The notes beneath the pieces were generated by a model. That model searched no databases and was not told where the DNA came from. It worked only from the letters and a program-made list of their open reading frames with translations. From Patagioenas fasciata (Eukaryota > Chordata > Aves > Columbiformes > Columbidae): 64,000 bases of DNA. The position numbers were made by a program, and so were the translations under genes. Location: positions 122,420,001 through 122,484,000 of the forward strand of contig NC_092520.1 of the NCBI RefSeq assembly GCF_037038585.1, given 5' to 3'. Each line of letters starts with the position of its first letter. Positions within the stretch are counted from its first letter, which is position 1. Below are positions 12,901 through 22,860 of this stretch, piece by piece.

Positions 12901-15900
12901 GGGAAGCTCTTGCCTGCGGAGCAGTTGGGTTCCGATCCCAAAATAAAGGGTTGATGCCCAGCAAAGCGCATTTTCTTGCAGCACAGCCTGCCTGTGAGCA
13001 ATTTTTTCTTTGAAGTCTCTTTCTGCGTTGAAGCCCAGCTGTTGAACCCTGTAGGACTGGCTGGTTTTAAGCAGCAGTTAGACAGGCAACAGCAAGGTAT
13101 GTGCTCACTGCTACGAAGTCTGAATAAACACAGGCATGGCACACACTCCCATTTTGGAGACGAAAAGAGCCCATGCAAAACGGCAGCACAGGCAGCATGG
13201 GGAAGAGGCAATGTGACAAGCTCGGAATTGATCCACCATTGCAGCAGCTAAACAACAATTTGGCCATTGGTAGTTGTGGGAGCCTTGTTCTCCCCACATT
13301 CACCATCCCCCCATCCCCCCAAAAAAAATCAATTGCAACAGACTAACTTTCATGAGTCTATGGGACGTTGAACATCCTCCTTAAGCTGTGTAACTCAGTC
13401 CTGCAACCTGCACTTAAAGTAGCCTACATTAGGCTATAGCAGCATTTATCCAGAGATGAGCAAGTAATGCAATGGGCAGTGTGTGGGGTAATGCTGGCAG
13501 AAGAGGCTGAACACAAGGCTTGGTCCTCCCCCAGCAGAGTGCTGTTTGGGAGCTGAATCACTCAACATAAAGCCCTGGGTCATGACAATCGAGATACTCC
13601 AGGGGAGGAGCACATGTTGCAGCAGCACTGGGATTAAAGTGTGCTGCTTCTCATACTGCCTTCCCCGTCCCCAAAGCACAAATACTTGCCCAGCCTGGCT
13701 GACAGAGGAGCAGCGAAGTGTTTGCCCAAGTGGACTGAAAGCTGTTTTGTCTCAGCAAACAATTTCACAACAAAGGCTATAAATACACAATGTGAACAGA
13801 GGGGATTATTGCTGGATCATACATCTTCACTGATTGAAGAGGTACGAGGTCAAAGTCACAGTATGAGCTGGAGCTGAGCCATTTCTCTTCTGTAAATAGT
13901 CCAGGAAACATCTCCCTTTTAACCAATGCCCCTGACGTGTGGCAGTCATGGTGTGCCAACCATGGGTTAGTGCTTCGCCTCCTGTCTCGCTGCTGGTTCC
14001 CACATCAGTGCCACCATCAGCTTCTTGAGCAGACCCCTTTGGGCTGCAGCTGATTCAAGACAGCAAGTCCAAGTCTACCCTTATAAAAAAGGGGTTTGAC
14101 TAAGTTCCTGTTGTTTTGCAAGTTTTTAATGAAATACAAGAGGTGGCTGGGAACTGATAAGAGGGAAGAGTGCACAGAAATAGACTGGAGAAGGAGAAGG
14201 GGAGACAAAACCAAGGCTGTTAATACTGCAGGCTGGTCTTTGCTTAGTTTCCACAATAGTTTTACCTCTGAGCCCAATGAAGCTCAGGCTTTGAGTGCTG
14301 GGTTACTGCTGCATTTCACCTTCTCAGGTTTGTTCAGATGGCTTAATGATGCTTTTTGCAGAAATGTGACAGGTGTTAGGAAATACGGATTGTTTTTAGT
14401 AAATGTGAAATTGTCCTCTTGGGAAAATAGAGGTCTACTTGCTAACTACCATCTGTCTGTGTCTGAATATCAGATAAATATCTAGTTCAGCTCTAGAATA
14501 CTTAGCACTTAGAAAAAGATTAAAGGAAAATGTTAAATAAGTTGGTATTTGGCACCAGGCATTGCAGGTGTGATTCCTGTACACTAACTTCTTCAAAATT
14601 TCTCTTTTCTTGTTCAGAAAACAGTTTTGTCTCATTGGAGCTGGCAAAATCCAGTCTAAATTCTGATTTATGTAGGTTTGTTTATAAGACTCTATTGCCT
14701 TCAGGTCGAAGCAAGCCAGTGCACACAGAACTACAGAGTTTCAACTGAAACTCAGCTGAAATCCAAAAATGCATGCTTAAATGACCCATATGTTTTCTCA
14801 AAGTTTATTCATCTATCTCACCAAACTCCTCTTGAGTTCAGCTTGTGACAGACTAGACTCAGAATTTTGTGGTGCATGTCTGAGCAAAGGCAGCATCTCA
14901 GGTAGCAGGTTACAACCCTTCGACCTCTTTAGTCAGAAAACAGGGAAGAAAGAGGGAAAAATGAGCAAGTGAAAGGGTCCTCTACAGCAATTTTTACAAG
15001 CTTGTATGCTTTTCAGCAGGAGCACTGATTTCTACCACAGAGACAAAAAGCTATACCAGCACCACAGCATTCACTGAGAGTTTGGCAACAGCACGTGAGT
15101 AGATGACGCATCTCCTTTGCTTCATAGGACTATTAACAGGGGAGCTATGTAGCTAAATGTAGGCTGAGGGAACTGGGGCTGTGTGGCCTGGAGAAAAGGA
15201 GGCTGAGGGGAGACCTTATTGCTGTCTACAACTACTTGAAAGGAGACTGTAGCATGGGGGATGTTGGTCTCTTCTCCCAGGTAACAAATGATAGGATGAG
15301 AGGAAATGGCCTCATGTTCTGCTAGGGGAGGTTTAAATTGGATATTAGGAGAAAAAAAAAAAAAAGTTTGTGAAGCATTGGAATGGGCTGCCCAGGGAAG
15401 TAGTGGAGTCACCATCCCTGAAGGTGTTTAAAAGACGTGGAGATGAAGTCATTAGGGACATGGTTTAGTGTCAGAGTTAAGTTATGGTTGGACTCAATGA
15501 TCTTGAGAGACTTTTTCAACCAAGATAATTCTATGATTCTAAATACAGGTGCTGCACATGCGTCACAAATTTAGCGAGTGTTGGGTTGCAAATCTACAGT
15601 GATCTAGATTATCTTGCAAAAAGTACAGGAGCAGGTACTCAGCTTTACATGGTCCTCAGTCTGTGATACCTCTGCCAAGAATATTAGCTCTGTGGTGCTA
15701 ATTTTCAGCTGCTCATTGATAGTCACCACATCATGCAAAAATTATTACTAAACATGGAAAAATTGTGTCGAAGCAGAGGCCAAAAGTCGAGTGGCGTAAT
15801 CTGTACCAGCTTGTCAATACTTCACAGAAGCAATTCCCCTGCTGAGTTGCACTGAGTTAAAAGAAAAAGGCTTGAGTCTTTCAAGCTGTCAAGGATTTGC

Positions 15901-18900
15901 AGCAGCAAAAGAAGAACAAAAAGCGTTTGAGTATCCTAGTTTTATTATATGTATTTAATTTCATAATATTAAAATTGAGAGAGTTACTTGGCAAATGTAG
16001 TGAGTACTAAGGGTAGTTTATAGATGAAATAAATTACTGGAGAAGCTGAAGAAAATCACAAAGTAGCAATGAAGTCATGAGATAATATGGGGCAATAAAG
16101 GCTAGCTAATAGAACATCCAAAGGTAGCCTCATTAAAGATCAATAAATCAATAAAAAAAAGACCCTAGGGGAGGACATTTTTTCACAAATCTTTCCCTTT
16201 AGAAAATCTCTGCTCTGCAGGAGAAAGCTAGGAGTTACTTTCTTTTCTAACATCTTGGTTTGTCTTTGTGCTTTCAGAACAGGCAGAGCCTGTCAATGCA
16301 CTTTTGCATTTGTATGACAGCCGTCTTCTAGCTGAAGTGCAAATGCAGCAGCTGCTTTCCATTTTCTGAATATATTTTTTGGCAGCATAGAGCACACAAC
16401 CACGCAATTAGACCAAAACCTTGTGGCAACTTCTAATGCTTCACAATCCTGCTCTGGCGTGGCTTGCTGGTTTTGATTTTTGCTGAAACTGTGCTGAATT
16501 ACGCTGCAATCTGTGGGAGGTACCATGCGTTGCACATGCCTTCCCTACTGCCATGCCCTCCTGCCCACCAGCTGAGGACTTTGAGGGTCTTCAGGCACAT
16601 GGATGTAATTGAGGGCAATCTCAGAGCAGATGAGGCCTCTGAGGCCTACCAGCCTACTAGCCCCTGTCCCTGTGACCTCCCAGCACCACCAGCCTCGTAC
16701 AACAGGGGTTACCATTACCAGTTCAATCCTCTGATGCTCTAACACAAGCTATTATACAGATAAAAAGCAATGCTTGTCAGCATGCTGTATAGAGCACAGT
16801 GTTATGAGATCTCCAAGCGTATGCCTTTTTTTTTTAATATAACTTTTTAAAATGTCATATTTACCCATGCTTATCCAGATAAAATTAAACACCCAATAAA
16901 CAAGGAGAAAATGAGAACTGAATTGAATTAATGTCCAAAACTCTCAGTGAATTTTTAGAGTGCCCTAAAATTGGACTGATTTTGATAAAACTTCTTAATA
17001 CATACAGATATTTATTTTTATACACACACATGCCTGTGTGGTCAGTTTCAATCAGAAGCAGCATCTCACGAGAAAGAAGTTTTCCTGGGTCTGTCCAGTT
17101 ACCCATTTACATCATTTAAACAATGGATTGTTTTTCTCAGATTTTGAAATCAGCAATTATACTAGAGACTTTCAGGTATCTCAGCTATTTCATTTGTTGT
17201 TTGCATCAGAGAAAAGTGAAGGGAATAAAATAGACACAGTTGAGTCTAATGAAGCAGTCATGTACAGGCATGTGAGATAATTGAAGGATATTATTTCTTT
17301 TTGTACAGATTTGAGCAATTCCACCACTGAATCCCCTCAAAGCCTCAGGAATGCCACGCGCTCCCCTGAGAATACAACCCTGGTGCATCGTAAGTGTCGT
17401 GGCAGCTCTGGAAACACTGTGCCATTGTCTAGTTGCATATTTTAGCTATTATTTTGTAAGATGCAAACAGGAATGTATCCTTAGGCAGCACTGATCTTAA
17501 ATGTAGGTAGCTTAGCTGTATTAGGAAAGGCAAAATATCTTCCTACAAACAGATGAAAGATGATTTTTGTGGTTCAGACACAGTACTTGACAGAGGAGAC
17601 TGAGGTTTCACTCAGTCACGGCAGAAGCAGATTCTTTGTGTTGCCACTAAGCCACTTAATATCTTTAGCTTTTTCATTACCATCAAAGAGAGAAAAAGCT
17701 TATCATTCTCCCAGACTGCTGTGCAGCTCAATGCTGGCCTGCTGGAACAGCTTAATAAGTATTTTCTAACAGTCTTTCTTTCTTCTAATAGTCTTTAATT
17801 TGATAAAAGCACATTTTTTGTCATGTTGTAGGTCAAAAATGTAAACATCTTGGCAAGCGAATTTTGACACTCTGATTCTGGAATTTGATTACCAGTCTTC
17901 AGCAGGGTGAATAGCTGGCTTCAAAACACAACTTTCATTACAAGAAAATGAAAAACAAAATCCAAACCAAACCAAACAAACAAGTTACTAAAAATGTTTT
18001 GTGCCCATATCTTTTTAGGTAACTTGTCCTTCAGCATCACAGACCAGCCAATTTCAGTTACCGGAGAGAAAGATTTCTTTACTACCAGCAGTCTGCTTAA
18101 TAGTACTGGTGAGACATTACCAAACAAATCCTCTTCTTTCAGCATGCTGCTGCAGTAAGCAAGAAAAGCAGAGAAGCACGAAACCTGGAGCATCACGTAC
18201 ATTTGAGCAGGGGAGTTCAAAAAAGGGAAAAGATATGAAAAGGAGAGTCATGGCTGCTGGGTCCCTGTATCGCAGGTTGTCACAGGCTTTTGGCATTCCT
18301 GCCTTCTTTCTTCATCCACAAGCAATGCCCCAGTGCATCTTTTCTTCCAGCAGCAAAATTTGGCCAGTCACACTCCCATGCCCCAGGTGCCACTCACAGC
18401 TCGTGCAGTGTGGTGGACTTGGCACCTGGCTGTGGCACTGGCTGCTACTGTGGCTCAAACCCAGGCTGGGTGACGTACCAGTATGACCAATCTTGCAATC
18501 TGTCATGATGCCAGCACACAGGAGGTGACAGCGAAGTGGCATCGCCCACTGACTTTCGTGCTCCAGCCCTCTCTGAAACCCAGCCCAATGCTGCACCCTC
18601 AGCAGCCGCGGGAGGAGGACTGTGCTCCTCCTCTCTTTCCTCCCCATAACCAGGACCCTGAGGGCACCTCTTTCAGCCATCAGCACCCCAAAGGTGGCTG
18701 TGCAGAAGGGGGCAACAGGGGGATCCCAGCACTCTGGTGGGGAGAGGCAGCCAGAGTGAGGTGGGTATTCTGCACTGCCAATGAGACCCCACCTCAAAAG
18801 GCGGCTGCACCCTTGGCCAGATGTTTTGACAGGGTTTGGTGTCAGCAGTGTGAAAAATAAGCTGATGTGAAGGAGTGCTGGGGTGGGCAGATGTGCTCAG

Positions 18901-20564
18901 CTGCAACAGGACATGCTTCCTCTTCTCAGAGAAGCTCATGGGGGAACAAAGAAAACCGATGGGTTTTGGATTAAACGTTTGTGGGGCTGTGCCCAAATAA
19001 TCTCCTCATGTGAACTGATGGTTGGCTGAAATTAGCCCACAAACCCAGTCAGAACAAAAGTGGGTTAAGTCCATGAAACAGAGCTGTAATGCTCAGAGTT
19101 TGGGATCCTCAGCTTGGGAACCCGGCAGTTGGGCGTCGATTTGGGGCTGCGTTGTCACCAGCACTGTGCCCAGTCAGGAGCAGTGAGCCACAGGCAGCAA
19201 GCCCAGATTTCCCTCCTCCCCTGTGGACATCTGGCTGAGCTCTGTCTCGTGTGTCCCTTCCAGGCGGCATGAAGAACACGAAATCCAGTCACTTCCCCTG
19301 GCCAACAGTGGTGGCTGTCCTGCTCCTCTTCTGCAGCTTTCTAATAGCTTTAGGCATCAGGAAATGGTGTCGGTACCAGAAAGAGATGTAAGTACTAAGG
19401 AGGGGAACCACAGGGGTGGGAGTGGTGGCACATAGGACAGCACAAACTGTAACCCAGCTGTCTGGATTTACACATTTTCATTGAGTCTATCTGTAGTGCA
19501 CAAGGCCTTTAAGCACATGGATTGCTAATACCATTTTTATCATACAGCAGTACGAAATATGGAGTGTTCTCAGTCCTTCTATCTGTTCTACGGGTTCTCT
19601 ATAAAATAAACTTTAAAAAAAGAGCCAAGGTGCAGCTTCAGGGTGTGAGGGAAGAATACAAGTCAATTTTTTTTCCCCAGAGCCCCCCACTTCTATTAGC
19701 CTCCCTGCCAGCTGCTTTTGCTCTCTCATTTTGCATGGTTACTTGAGGACATGTTTTAATGAAATCGTACTTCTAGGGCAACACTCTTTGAGTTGTGAAT
19801 AATATATGTGAAAGTAGGCTACCTGAAACTTAATCCCGGTCAAAGAAGCATTGAGTTTGTAATTATTGCCAAAGTTTAATTCCCTACCAAAGCACCTGAT
19901 GATCTACTGATGAAAGCAGTATCTAAGAGCCAGTTATTTTTTATCTTACTAACATAACCAAAATGTTTGAAAAATCATTGTGACAATGAATCATTTGCAG
20001 TTCTAGAAAGCCTTTTTGAAACATGACTACAAATCTTCTATATTGAAGGTAAAAATGGGATTGATTTTTTACACTGATTTGGGATGGGGCCTTTCTTTAT
20101 GTTGGCCTATAAAGTGACCAAAAAAAAAAAAGATATGACCCTCTAAATATACCTTCAGAGACTAGAGTGAGCAAATGATCTCTGCAAGAGTTTTGAATCA
20201 CTCACCAGGACCATGATCTGTTCTTTTAAAGCACGAATAAAGTAAAATTGTGAGGTGGGAGCTGGGAAAGCCAAATGAATACCAGGAGGTGCACTAGAGC
20301 TGCAGAATAGAAACAGGAAAGTTGCAGTATGAAAGAGCAAATGTCAGGTGCTCTTATAATGATTTAGTGTCCATCTATCTCCTCCTGTGAATGTTTTATA
20401 ACAGTCTTTTATACAGCTTTTGTGTGATAGCATGTTTTTTTCTCTTCTGTTTCAGTATGAACAGACCTCCGTCTTTCAAGCCACCACCACCTCCGATAAA
20501 GTACACTTCTATGGTGGAGTCTGATGGGACTTCCCCATCCTGCCACGAACTGGAGAACCTATAA
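776..20564 (+). CDS. CD96: CD96 (TACTILE) receptor, 3' twelve exons; 5' part outside window
   Basis: CD96 is a type I membrane protein of T and NK cells that binds nectin-family ligands (CD155) and tunes cytotoxicity. Twelve exons join in frame (776-998, 5227-5282, 7588-7678, 8044-8220, 9422-9475, 11325-11369, 12286-12360, 15017-15094, 17309-17389, 18019-18108, 19264-19387, 20456-20564), giving 1203 nt, or 400 residues plus stop. In order they encode the end of Ig domain 2 ([10 protein letters not shown]), an Ig C-type domain with paired cysteines (NMSCVV and FSCACL) and core Trp (LVWYVD), a Ser/Thr-rich stalk with several N-glycosylation sites, one membrane segment followed by [11 protein letters not shown], and a tail with KPPPPPIKY. 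The membrane and tail sequence closely follows mammalian CD96 as I remember it, and PLCXD2 lies next door as in human. The signal peptide and first V domain are missing because the window begins inside the gene. Coordinates give the span, not a continuous reading frame. Confidence 0.93.
999..5226 (+). other. CD96 intron after Ig domain 2
   Basis: 4.2 kb intron. It contains simple A-runs (near 1891, 3807 and 4307) and a C8-G-C7 run at 4041-4056. Short open frames here match no family that I recognise. Nothing resembling a BED zinc-finger gene is present. Confidence 0.6.
5227..5282 (+). CDS. CD96: CD96 exon: start of third Ig (C-type) domain
   Basis: A 56-nt exon between TTTCCAG and AAAG|GTGAGC, entering in phase 1 and leaving in phase 0. 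It reads [19 protein letters not shown] after joining the G left by the previous exon. The PEISV segment is the first beta strand of the membrane-proximal Ig domain. It joins the next exon in frame, directly before the first domain cysteine. Confidence 0.85.
5283..7587 (+). other. CD96 intron within Ig domain 3
   Basis: 2.3 kb intron separating the first strand of domain 3 from its first cysteine. Apart from pyrimidine-rich stretches near 6470-6486 and 6800-6830, I see nothing specific. Confidence 0.6.
7588..7678 (+). CDS. CD96: CD96 exon: first cysteine and core Trp of Ig domain 3
   Basis: A 91-nt exon between CTGCCCACAG and GGAG|GTAAAG, phase 0 to 1. It encodes [20 protein letters not shown] and then [10 protein letters not shown]. 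The Cys (B strand) followed after 15 residues by Trp (C strand) is the Ig-fold core. The wording (C-V-V/L-x-K/R-x-F-P-K-x-x-x-x-W) parallels mammalian CD96 domain 3. NMS is a potential N-glycosylation site. Confidence 0.9.
8044..8220 (+). CDS. CD96: CD96 exon: second half of Ig domain 3
   Basis: A 177-nt exon, phase 1 to 1, between TTTCTTTCCCCAAG and TTCG|GTATGT. It carries the second domain cysteine in [12 protein letters not shown] and ends with [16 protein letters not shown]. The NISSE motif near the domain end is also found in mammalian CD96 as I recall it. The exon completes the C-type domain and leads into the stalk. Confidence 0.92.
9422..9475 (+). CDS. CD96: CD96 stalk exon 1
   Basis: A 54-nt exon, phase 1 to 1, preceded by a long T-rich tract ending TTTTTCTCCACAG and followed by GAAG|GTAGGA. 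It encodes [18 protein letters not shown], rich in Ser and Thr as expected for an O-glycosylated stalk. Its length is divisible by three with equal phases, so skipping it keeps the frame. Confidence 0.82.
11325..11369 (+). CDS. CD96: CD96 stalk exon 2
   Basis: A 45-nt exon, phase 1 to 1, between TTGATTTGTCGTAG and CTCAG|GTAACA. It reads [15 protein letters not shown]. It is the shortest stalk exon. It was assigned from good splice sites, the open phase-1 frame and Ser/Thr composition. Identity by sequence alone is weak because stalks diverge fast. Confidence 0.7.
11370..15016 (+). other. CD96 introns around stalk exon 3
   Basis: Introns of 0.9 and 2.7 kb around exon 12286-12360. No repeat family is recognised. 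A short C-run and A-run (CCCCATCCCCCCAAAAAAAA) lies near 13309-13328. Confidence 0.55.
12286..12360 (+). CDS. CD96: CD96 stalk exon 3
   Basis: A 75-nt exon, phase 1 to 1, between TCTGTTCGTCTTTAG and ACAAG|GTAATA. The peptide begins [18 protein letters not shown] and continues ASISTTQ, so Ser/Thr make up roughly 40%. Frame-neutral like its neighbours. Confidence 0.75.
15017..15094 (+). CDS. CD96: CD96 stalk exon 4 (tandem NAGNAG acceptor)
   Basis: A 78-nt exon, phase 1 to 1, after TATGCTTTTCAG and before AGCAC|GTGAGT. It encodes [20 protein letters not shown] and then ESLATA. The acceptor is CAGCAG, so use of the second AG (exon starting at 15020) would remove a single residue and keep the frame. 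A CR1 element starts about 65 bases after the donor. Confidence 0.78.
15160..15545 (+). repeat. CR1 LINE 3' fragment, sense to CD96
   Basis: 5'-truncated CR1 copy. It begins with the segment for [12 protein letters not shown]-like ORF2 sequence (CTGAGGGAACTGGGGCTGTG) and continues through the block TGGAATGGGCTGCCCAGGGAAGTAGTGGAGTCACC. It ends GGTTGGACTCAATGATCTT...ATTCTATGATTCT, the CR1 3' terminus. A-run expansion at 15351-15364 and small indels show that it is old and non-functional. Confidence 0.92.
17309..17389 (+). CDS. CD96: CD96 stalk exon 5
   Basis: An 81-nt exon, phase 1 to 1, between TTCTTTTTGTACAG and GCATC|GTAAGT. The peptide contains [18 protein letters not shown] and ENTTLVH, with three N-glycosylation sequons (NST, NAT, NTT) in 27 residues. 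This is typical of an extended glycosylated stalk. Confidence 0.82.
18019..18108 (+). CDS. CD96: CD96 stalk exon 6
   Basis: A 90-nt exon, phase 1 to 1, between CATATCTTTTTAG and TACTG|GTGAGA. The peptide includes [20 protein letters not shown] and ends TTSSLLNST, with sequons NLS and NST. It is the last ectodomain exon before the membrane exon. Confidence 0.82.
19264..19387 (+). CDS. CD96: CD96 transmembrane exon
   Basis: A 124-nt exon, phase 1 to 2, between TGTCCCTTCCAG and GAGAT|GTAAGT. After a short polar stretch ([14 protein letters not shown]) comes a hydrophobic segment of about 20 residues ([18 protein letters not shown]), then the stop-transfer sequence [10 protein letters not shown]. 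The motif G-[IV]-RKWC-x-YQKEI is diagnostic of CD96 and fixes the identity of the gene. Confidence 0.95.
19388..20455 (+). other. Last CD96 intron
   Basis: 1.07 kb intron between the membrane exon and the tail exon, ending with the strong acceptor TTTTTTTCTCTTCTGTTTCAG-like tract. No repeat or other feature is seen. Confidence 0.6.
20456..20564 (+). CDS. CD96: CD96 last exon: cytoplasmic tail and stop
   Basis: Begins after CTCTTCTGTTTCAG in phase 2 and ends with TAA at 20562-20564, giving 35 residues. The tail starts [18 protein letters not shown] and ends SCHELENL. The Pro-rich FKPPPPP block and the Tyr in IKYTSM correspond to the mammalian tail. At +3 from this Tyr there is Met, not the usual Ile/Val/Leu of an ITIM. 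The membrane-distal Tyr of the human tail (YHEM) is replaced by Cys (CHEL). Confidence 0.95.
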
Positions 20565-22429
20565 CATCACCTACACCCCTTGTGTAGTGCACAGAAGACT
20601 GACACAGCTAAAAGGCTCTGTCTTTAAAACAGTAATTACAGGAGTTTGGTGTTAATGACCCATATTAAAATTCAGAGTGCCTAAATGACATTAATGTTGG
20701 AAGATGAGAGCTCCTGAGGACACTTAACTCACTTCATTCTGTCTATCTCTATGTATGCATTAAGTTAACACCACTGTGAGTGTCACAGAGAGATTACATG
20801 TGCTTAATTTGAATTGGGTGATCAACTGGGAATTTGCTGTCTTGTTAATGGGAGCAGATTAACGCATCATTCTGCCAGCCTGCCTGAAGAGTGTTGAAGC
20901 TTTTTGTTTTTCTAAGTGTATAGAGACAACAGCTCTGCCGTATGGACACTACGATTACATGTGAATCATTAGCGTAACACAAGCTTTTTGATACCTACAC
21001 AAGCCATTCTTAGAATTGTTATTTTTTTCCTCTGCAAGTATTGACTAGTATGATCCAATATATAATTTCTTATCACTGTGAAACCAAACAAAAATAATAT
21101 GCACCTTATGCAGAAAGAAAATAGTCTGCATCTGTCATCATCGGGTTGCGGCCAGGACTGCAGGAAGGAGTTGGTGAGATGAAAGGGCACAGTGGAAGTG
21201 CTCACAAAGAAGACTGTTGCCATTGGTGAAGGCAGAAGAAAGAGTCAGCTTCGGACTCATGTACAAGCCACCTATGGACCAAAGACCATGAAGTGAATAA
21301 GGACTGCAAGGGTACCAGAAAATGCCAGTCCATTTGGAATTACTGTGCCTTTGAAACAATAATTACTTTTGTGTGTGCTTTTCTGAAATTATATTTAAGG
21401 TACATGTGAAGAAAAAAAGGAATATCATAGTTTTCTTCTCCTTTGTTCTTAATGAGTGTCTGGCATTTGCTACCTTCACATTCTTCAGGACCTCAGGTGT
21501 AGTTTCCCAGGTGGCTTAAACCTGCAGAAGGGATGGTCCAGACTCACCCCTATCCTGCCCAGGCTGCCTGTTTCCTTGCACTGACACCAATGATTTAACG
21601 ACTGTGCTAGGGGTGGGATCAGCTTAAGCCACTGCACAGTTCTCAGCCAGGTCAGCAGCTGGGTGATCACTAATGCAAGGCATGAGAGATACAGCAGGAA
21701 CAATGCTTTTTGGCAGCCAAGAAACTGTCCCTCCAAGCTTAGTTGAAAACATATCTTTACCACAATGGTATTTCTATAATTAATGTAAATCAACTAAAAT
21801 TCAATTATGTCAAGCTTAAAATTGATATTCTGATTTAGGAGTGGGATTTGTCTTATTTACTGCTAAGTGCTGGTCGATGAGTATCAGGGTTCAGAGCACT
21901 GCATTTCCCGGGACTTTGGATGAATGAATCACTTACTGGAAAGAATAATCTCACAGACATTTTAAAAGTATTTTGTTGTGTTGTTTACATTATAGCACAG
22001 GCAGTTCTAAACCAGTCACTAAGACAATATCTGTGCTAAACAGAATATACTCTCCTCCTTATGAAACTGTGCAGGTTTTGCCTGCACAGAAGGCTCAATA
22101 TTAATTTGAGCACTTCTTGTCTGTGTGGGTTTGTAGAAGTGAAGTAGTTTGACTTTTATCATACCATCAGTCACTGCAAAAGAAGGCAGATTTTGTTCTT
22201 AAAGAAAAAAAAAATAATAGAAAACAGCTGGATAGCCGTATTCCAAGGGATGTAGAGAGAAAGGACTCTCTTCCTTGTCATTAACTGAGAATGACTGTCT
22301 GTAGCATACTTGTCAAAGATGTATTATTTTATCTTCTCTGATATTTTAAGCCGCTTGCTTGCTTCTTGTGAGTGATGTCCCCTCTGACACTGAGGTTTTG
22401 CAGGGCACCTTGAGAAGCGCTCAGGCTTG
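20565..22429 (+). other. CD96 3' untranslated region and flank
   Basis: No coding potential follows the CD96 stop. A weak poly(A) signal variant ATTAAA lies at 20664-20669, and I did not find a canonical AATAAA in the first kilobase. The true transcript end cannot be fixed from sequence. No repeat or gene is recognised in the rest. Confidence 0.45.
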
Positions 22430-22860
22430 TCGTGATTCCCACCGCTCCCTGCTGAGGGATCCAGGCTGCCAGGAGCGAGCTACCGGCAGCGGTGTCCCGG
22501 TCCCTGACCCATCCATCCCGGAAGGACGCTGCTGCTTCCATAAACCCGGATCAGCAGCGAAAAGAAATCTCCAGGCGACTGGCTGAGGAGCCAGGGGGGA
22601 CAGACGGGTCTTCCTCGCACCCCCTACGCTGGGGAAGCACCGGCGGGTACCTCCCGCCACTGACCAGCAGGTGGCGCCGCAGCACCGCAGCCGGCGGCGA
22701 GCAGGGCCCGTTCCCGCCCGGCCCGGCCTGAGGGGACCCGGCCGGAGCCAGCGCAGAGAGGGTGCCGGAGTGGGGCGGCGGATCCTGCCGGCCCCTGGCA
22801 GACCGGGGGTGACGGGAGGATTCCTCACCGCCCCTGCCAGCTCCAGGGAGGGAATATGAG
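22430..22860. promoter_or_regulatory. Orphan CpG island between CD96 and PLCXD2
   Basis: About 430 bp that are strikingly GC-rich and CpG-dense (for example GGCGCCGC, CCGGCGGCGAGC, GGGGCGGCGG) inside otherwise AT-rich, CpG-poor DNA. It contains a CTCF-type core at 22664-22678. No recognised coding exon starts here. It may be an alternative PLCXD2 promoter, the promoter of an unannotated non-coding RNA, or an insulator or enhancer. Long open frames on both strands are explained by the low stop frequency of GC-rich DNA. Confidence 0.55.
22664..22678 (+). promoter_or_regulatory. CTCF-type motif, + orientation
   Basis: CCAGCAGGTGGCGCC matches the vertebrate CTCF core consensus CCASNAGRKGGCRSY at all 15 positions. 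Its position inside an unmethylated-looking CpG island favours use. Binding is inferred, not seen. Confidence 0.6.

Larger units (their letters stand above)
15546..19263 (+). other. CD96 introns between stalk and membrane exons
   Basis: Holds exons 17309-17389 and 18019-18108. The remainder is non-coding. An A/C-only stretch lies at 17962-17982. The GC-richer segment at about 18280-18830 has open frames on both strands that match nothing I know and look like chance. Confidence 0.5.

Noticed and set aside
14592-14675. Possible CD96 exon after TTCTTGTTCAG at about 14608-14618
   Set aside because: The available donors give a phase not compatible with the flanking stalk exons.
17141-17175. Possible extra CD96 stalk micro-exon (TTTTTCTCAG before, CAG|GTATCT after, with an NYT sequon)
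   Set aside because: It is 35 nt, which enters phase 1 but leaves phase 0 and would break the frame into the next exon, unlike all neighbouring stalk exons.
18312-18797. 161-codon minus-strand open frame in a CD96 intron
   Set aside because: GC-richer intronic sequence without domain, promoter or splice support; probably chance.
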